From: CAMCHP01 sp036835325
GTDB lineage: Bacteria; Bacteroidota; Bacteroidia; Flavobacteriales_D; Sanyastnellaceae
Assembly (NCBI GenBank): GCA_036835325.1
Contig: DAITMF010000062.1
Coordinates: forward strand, 1-15,873
Length of the DNA stretch: 15,873 bases
Direction: 5' to 3'
The notes under the pieces were generated by a model. It saw only the letters and a program-made list of their open reading frames with translations. It searched no databases and was not told the DNA's origin. Shown in pieces: positions 12,324 to 15,873 of this stretch. A program made the position numbers and the translations under genes. How positions within the stretch are numbered: the first letter of the stretch is position 1; the number at the start of each line of letters is the position of its first letter.

Positions 12324-14060
12324 ATGAAACCATTCGTCATTCTGGTTGCCTGTTTACTCACCTACCTACCCCTAAAAGCAGCCACCGAAACGTACACTTG
12401 GGTGGTTCATTTTGACACTGATGTTGATGCACCGAGTCCGGCAGAAGCAGCTCTTTTACGCGGATTTCTGTCCGAATTCTCACCGCGAGATGACCTGCGG
12501 CTAACCATTACGGGTCATGCCGATTTAAGAGGCACCAATGCCTACAACCACGATTTAGCTGACCGTCGGTGCAAATCGGTCTTGGCCCTTGTTCAAACGG
12601 CCGGAATCCAGCCCACTTTCCATGCGATTGAAGTGCATGGGGAGGAGATGCCCCTTGTTAGGGGTACACACGCCAAAGCCCTTGAAAAAAACAGAAGGGT
12701 TGAAGTAATCATTAGCAAGGTCACTTTCGATGACATCGATGCTGTGCATACCGAACTTTTTGAGTCAAACCTCCATGCTTTTTCGGGTAAAGCAACCGAG
12801 GCCAATCGCTTTGTGTGCGTCAACAAGAGCACAGTAAGCATTCCTGCCAATGCGCTTTGCGATGCAAACGGAAACCTTCACTCCGGTGTTTTCCGACTTA
12901 AGGTCATCGAAGCACTTGATCCGCTCGCGTTTTTTGCCAATAAGCTCTCCACAGTAAGTGACGGCGAATTGTTGGAGAGCGGCGGCATGATGAAAATCGA
13001 AGCATTTGATGAAAACGATGAGCCGCTTTACATGCGTGAAGGCAGCATGGCTGAGGTAACCCTTCCTACAGCGCGATTCAATCCGGAGATGACCCTCTTC
13101 GTGTCAAGCGATGGTGGCAACTGGACAGACACTGAACAGGCTTCTTTGCCTCCCCGGTCAACAACCGCATTTCCGCATTTGCCCGAAGAGCGTGCTTGCC
13201 CAATTTGGATGGCTCCGAGGGGGTTGAAACTGCCCGCGAAACCATCAAGGCCCATTCTAACGCCACGTCCGACTGAACCCGCTGTGCGCGCATACGAATC
13301 AACCCTGTACAAATACCCGTGGTGGCGTCCACGCAAGCGCAAAGAGGAGCTGAAGTTGCAAGAAGCTGCAGTGAAAGTATATTACAAGCGAAACGAGAAA
13401 GCGTTCGAGCGTTACGAACGCAACCTTCGACGCTACGAAATCGATTCGGCCAACTTCGACGCGCGCCGAGAAGCCTACACAGAGCGCTTGAAAGCATGGG
13501 AAGTCGAATGCGACTCCATCCATGCAAAAAATCAAAAGGCTGTATTCAAGTCGCTTGAGCGTTTCAAAGAGAATTCAGCAGAATGTTATGAGCAACGAAG
13601 AAACGACGCCATGTTGTGGCAAGCTGTGCGCGATTCGCTCCGCCAAGTGTCGGTTGATTACGAAGCGGCCAACACCTTGCTCACCTATAGTTTTTCTGTG
13701 ACCGGTTTTGGCTGGATCAACTGCGATCGGTTTATGAATGTTCCACCAAGTGAGTTGGTCGACGTCGTGGTGCAGCTCGAACCGGGTGTGCAATCAACTT
13801 CGGTACTTATACTCGAGAACATCAACTCTGTGATCTCGCTTGTTCCGAACACTGAAGGTGTGGCTTTCGCTAGAATTCCGCGGAGCTCAAAGGCGCGCAT
13901 CGTGAGCTGTTACGTTGAAGACGAACGCATGCACTTGGCTACCGAAACCTTCAACGGAAAGCCCAAGTACGCCCTCGACTACCGTTTGGCAACCATGGAA
14001 GACCTCGTCGATGTGTTTGACGCAAGCACCGCCAAACAAGGTATGGCGATGAACGACTGA
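12324..14060 (+). CDS. OmpA-domain multidomain cell-envelope protein
   Basis: This is a 578-residue exported protein with a signal peptide (FVILVACLLTYLPLKA, cleavage near 19-20). Residues about 24-132 form an OmpA-like peptidoglycan-binding domain placed at the N-terminus: FDTDVD, TGHADLRGTNAYNHDLADRRCKSV with the key D67, and KNRRVEVI with arginines 124-125. The middle (about 160-262) has VSIPANALCDANG, LESGGMMKIEAFDENDEPL and AEVTLPT, a pattern like ZU5-type beta domains in Bacteroidota surface proteins. A proline-rich link (300-320) and a tyrosine- and arginine-rich charged coiled coil (about 323-450) follow. The last domain (455-550) has the motif VTGFGWINCDRF, which I recall from uncharacterised Bacteroidota proteins. 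It probably sits in the periplasm bound to the cell wall and reaches a partner through the coil (inference). It stands alone, divergent from the membrane gene. Confidence 0.85.
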   Translation: MKPFVILVACLLTYLPLKAATETYTWVVHFDTDVDAPSPAEAALLRGFLSEFSPRDDLRLTITGHADLRGTNAYNHDLADRRCKSVLALVQTAGIQPTFHAIEVHGEEMPLVRGTHAKALEKNRRVEVIISKVTFDDIDAVHTELFESNLHAFSGKATEANRFVCVNKSTVSIPANALCDANGNLHSGVFRLKVIEALDPLAFFANKLSTVSDGELLESGGMMKIEAFDENDEPLYMREGSMAEVTLPTARFNPEMTLFVSSDGGNWTDTEQASLPPRSTTAFPHLPEERACPIWMAPRGLKLPAKPSRPILTPRPTEPAVRAYESTLYKYPWWRPRKRKEELKLQEAAVKVYYKRNEKAFERYERNLRRYEIDSANFDARREAYTERLKAWEVECDSIHAKNQKAVFKSLERFKENSAECYEQRRNDAMLWQAVRDSLRQVSVDYEAANTLLTYSFSVTGFGWINCDRFMNVPPSELVDVVVQLEPGVQSTSVLILENINSVISLVPNTEGVAFARIPRSSKARIVSCYVEDERMHLATETFNGKPKYALDYRLATMEDLVDVFDASTAKQGMAMND

Positions 14061-14065
14061 TTTCG

Positions 14066-14095
14066 AAAGCCCGGCGTATTCACGCCGGGCTTTTT
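14066..14095. terminator. bidirectional intrinsic terminator
   Basis: AAAGCCCGGCG (14066-14076) pairs perfectly with CGCCGGGCTTT (14083-14093) around a 6-base loop; the stem is 11 base pairs and GC-rich, followed by TT on the plus strand and by a short T-run on the minus strand. It begins six bases after the OmpA-protein stop and adjoins the mnmE stop, so it can end both convergent transcripts. Confidence 0.88.
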
Positions 14096-15470
14096 ACTTC
14101 CCAATACAGAACTTCCCAAAAATATTGCCCAGCAAATCGTCGCTGCTGATTTGTCCGGTAATTTCACCCAAGTGATGAAGCGCCCTGCGAAGGTCAATGG
14201 CCAAAAAATCACCGGTGATGCCGCTCAGCAATCCGTTTTTCACCTCCATCAGCGAGGCATGGGCCTTTGTGAGGGCTTCAAAATGCCGCAAGTTCGTAAC
14301 GACCGTACTATTGGCGTCAACTTTGCCCAACTCCAATGCACCCAGCAAGGCCTCAATGAGTCGTTCAAGTCCCAAACGTCCTTTCGCTGAAATGAAGAGG
14401 GTTTCTTTGGGGTATTTTTCGGATGGATGGTCGCCTGCAGCAGCCAAATCTACCTTGTTACCTATGGCAATCACCGTTGCACCCTCTGACTCTTGGTGCA
14501 GTGCTTCGAGGATGGATGCCAGTTCTTCTGCCGGTGTTTCGTTCACGTCAAACAAATAGATGAGCACCGCCGACTGTCGGATGGCTGCTCGACTGCGCTC
14601 AACCCCAATTTTTTCAATGGCATCTTCGGTTTCGCGCAAGCCGGCAGTGTCGATGAACCTAAACCGAATACCTTCTACAATCACCGAGTCTTCTACAGTA
14701 TCTCGGGTGGTTCCTGGGATGTCGCTAACAATCGCGCGTTCTTCGTTCAAAAGGGCATTGAGCAAGGTTGATTTTCCGGCGTTGGGCTTGCCAACAATGG
14801 CCACGGGAATGCCATTTTTTACGGCGTTTCCGGTTTTGAACGAGTCAATGAGTCGGGTCAATGCGCGGTTGATCTCGTGCACCAAGTGATCGAGCTTTGA
14901 TCGATCAGCAAATTCAACGTCTTCTTCTGCAAAATCAAGTTCCAACTCTATCAGCGAGGCGAAGTCAATCAATTGCTGCCGCAGCGCGCCAATTTCTTTG
15001 CTAAATCCGCCGCGCATTTGGTGCATAGCCAAGCGATGGGCACCTTCGCTTTCGGCAGCAATGAGATCGGCCACTGCTTCGGCTTGGCTGAGGTCCATTT
15101 TGCCGTTCATGAACGCTCGAAAGGTGAACTCTCCCTGTCTGGCCATGCGGCATCCGGCGCCAATCAAGCTTTCGACAATGGCTTGCCGTATGTAGCTGCT
15201 GCCGTGGCAAGCGATTTCAACCACGTCTTCGCCCGTAAAACTGCGCGGCGCGCGAAAAACAGTCATCAAGACGTCGTCAATGGTGTGCCCGTTGCGCTCA
15301 AAGCGTCCGTATTTGACGGTGTACTCTTTGGCTTCACTGAGTTTTCCGCTGAACAATTGGTCGCAGAGACCAATGGCTTCGGGACCAGAAACCCTGATTA
15401 CACCTATGGCGCCAACTCCCGGCGGGGTGCTTAAGGCGCAAATGGTGGCGTTATCGTTTGAAAACTGCAT
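14094..15470 (-). CDS. mnmE: MnmE, tRNA uridine-5-carboxymethylaminomethyl modification GTPase
   Basis: MnmE works with MnmG (GidA) to modify U34 in the anticodon of several tRNAs, using GTP hydrolysis and a formyl-tetrahydrofolate-derived carbon. The 458-residue product matches the family length. The N-terminal folate-binding domain begins DNATICALSTPPGVGAIGVIRVSG, with GEFTFRAFMNGKMDLSQAEAV near 113-133. The inserted G domain has GKPNAGKS (227-234), the switch TTRDTVED, DTAGLRETED (from 274), NKVD (338-341) and SAKG near 361. The C-terminus ends in the invariant CIGK, whose cysteine (C455) is functionally required in homologues. The ATG at 15470 is chosen over a TTG at 15494, which adds eight unconserved residues. 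It converges with the OmpA-protein gene at a shared terminator. Confidence 0.97.
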   Translation of the reverse strand: MQFSNDNATICALSTPPGVGAIGVIRVSGPEAIGLCDQLFSGKLSEAKEYTVKYGRFERNGHTIDDVLMTVFRAPRSFTGEDVVEIACHGSSYIRQAIVESLIGAGCRMARQGEFTFRAFMNGKMDLSQAEAVADLIAAESEGAHRLAMHQMRGGFSKEIGALRQQLIDFASLIELELDFAEEDVEFADRSKLDHLVHEINRALTRLIDSFKTGNAVKNGIPVAIVGKPNAGKSTLLNALLNEERAIVSDIPGTTRDTVEDSVIVEGIRFRFIDTAGLRETEDAIEKIGVERSRAAIRQSAVLIYLFDVNETPAEELASILEALHQESEGATVIAIGNKVDLAAAGDHPSEKYPKETLFISAKGRLGLERLIEALLGALELGKVDANSTVVTNLRHFEALTKAHASLMEVKNGLLSGITGDFLAIDLRRALHHLGEITGQISSDDLLGNIFGKFCIGK

Positions 15471-15565
15471 GGCGGGGCAAAGGTCGTGATTCAATGCGAA
15501 TGCTTCTGACCTTTGTCAGTTTTGCTTTACTGAAAAAATGCCACCTTCACCACAAAATCAGTGTC

Positions 15566-15766
15566 ATGAAACAAAACATTGGCGGAGCCGACAAGATGAT
15601 CCGCATCTTCATCGCAATCGTGTGCTCGGTGCTGTTTATCACAGGCGTAGTCGCAGGAACTGTCGGATACATCGTTTTAGCCGTTGGTGCCATCCTTCTG
15701 GGCACTGCATTGGTCAATGTTTGTCCGCTTTACAAAATCTTTGGCATCAACACGTGCCGTCGCTGA
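15566..15766 (+). CDS. small DUF2892 (YgaP-type) inner-membrane protein
   Basis: This 66-residue protein has two membrane helices (about 11-27 and 31-49). It carries the family signature at both ends: K-NIGGADKMIR at the start and CPLYKIFGINTC at the end, with cysteines C53 and C64. In some bacteria this domain is the membrane part of rhodanese YgaP; here it stands alone, as is common. Its role is unknown. The ATG at 15566 is preferred to the longer open frame from 15458, whose extra 36 residues overlap the mnmE start and are not family-like. It is divergent from mnmE across 95 bases, in which the small inverted repeat CTGAC-CTTT-GTCAG (15506-15519) is the only structure noticed. Confidence 0.9.
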   Translation: MKQNIGGADKMIRIFIAIVCSVLFITGVVAGTVGYIVLAVGAILLGTALVNVCPLYKIFGINTCRR

Positions 15767-15788
15767 AGAACGAATTCAGCTGAGCATC

Positions 15789-15812
15789 CGCCTAGCGAAT
15801 AACCGCTAGGCG
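15789..15812. terminator. inverted repeat between convergent gene ends, possible terminator
   Basis: CGCCTAGCG (15789-15797) and CGCTAGGCG (15804-15812) pair perfectly over nine bases with a 6-base loop. It lies 22 bases past the DUF2892 stop and overlaps the last codons and the TAG stop of the minus-strand partial gene. Neither side has a proper T-run directly after the stem (the plus side reaches TTTT only at 15825-15828), so termination is plausible but not certain. Confidence 0.45.
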
Positions 15813-15873
15813 CTGTCTGGTTCGTTTTCCTTGGATAACAACATCCACAATGTACCAGCCCATTTCAAGTTCC
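15792..15873 (-). CDS. partial gene, C-terminus resembling a type IX secretion sorting domain
   Basis: Only the last 26 residues are inside the window, ending with TAG at 15792-15794. The tail contains LEMGWYIVDVV, then IQGKRTRQRLAVIR. This fits the beta-strand pattern of the type A C-terminal sorting domain used by the Bacteroidota type IX secretion system (a glycine plus Y-I-V strand, a basic turn, then a short L-V/I strand ending in K or R). If so, the gene encodes a secreted or surface-attached protein whose body lies beyond the right edge. The match is short, so a chance resemblance remains possible. Confidence 0.6.
   Translation of the reverse strand, partial: ELEMGWYIVDVVIQGKRTRQRLAVIR

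Noticed and set aside
14973..15434. Plus-strand open frame of 153 codons antisense to mnmE
   Set aside because: Shadow of the highly conserved mnmE N-terminal domain, without motifs of its own.

Overview
The window looks like a chromosomal segment of a Bacteroidota bacterium, probably a flavobacterium-like lineage (inference). Supporting signs are a TonB-dependent receptor with an N-terminal carboxypeptidase-regulatory-like domain, a DUF3667-type membrane protein, the HAD-first FadN layout of the beta-oxidation enzyme, a multidomain OmpA protein with an FGWINCDRF motif, and a partial C-terminus at the right edge resembling a type IX secretion sorting signal. There are 12 intact or nearly intact genes, one partial gene, no RNA gene, no insertion sequence, no CRISPR array and no phage module. 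No gap between genes exceeds about 140 bases.

Left part (1-4150, minus strand): a fatty-acid beta-oxidation operon. A MarR-type repressor (3653-4129) overlaps a bifunctional 3-hydroxyacyl-CoA dehydrogenase/enoyl-CoA hydratase (1264-3669), which is followed by an acyl-CoA thiolase (67-1242). A near-perfect 17-base palindrome lies directly on the marR start and is a good candidate self-operator. A 14-base tandem repeat array (1-70) runs into the thiolase stop codon and off the left edge.

Centre left (4154-8700, plus strand): an RluA-family pseudouridine synthase whose conserved N-terminus is one base out of frame with its only plausible ATG, then a TonB-dependent receptor with a cysteine-rich plug motif, then an AlkD-like DNA glycosylase of HEAT-repeat type with its active-site residues intact.

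Centre right (8703-12185, minus strand): a seven-helix membrane protein, hflK, hflC and a DUF3667-like membrane protein, probably one transcription unit devoted to membrane quality control. hflK and hflC overlap as ATGA. A perfect hairpin covers the DUF3667 start codon.

Right part (12186-15873): a plus-strand envelope protein combining an OmpA peptidoglycan-binding domain, a beta-rich middle, a charged coiled coil and a Bacteroidota-specific C-terminal domain. It converges on mnmE (tRNA wobble uridine modification GTPase) across a clear bidirectional terminator. After mnmE comes a tiny DUF2892 membrane protein, then the tail of a minus-strand gene at the window end.

No obviously new system is present. 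The best leads are the disrupted start of the pseudouridine synthase, a dispersed short motif GGATGGATG that occurs far more often than chance would give, the hairpin on the DUF3667 start codon, and the unusual OmpA multidomain protein.
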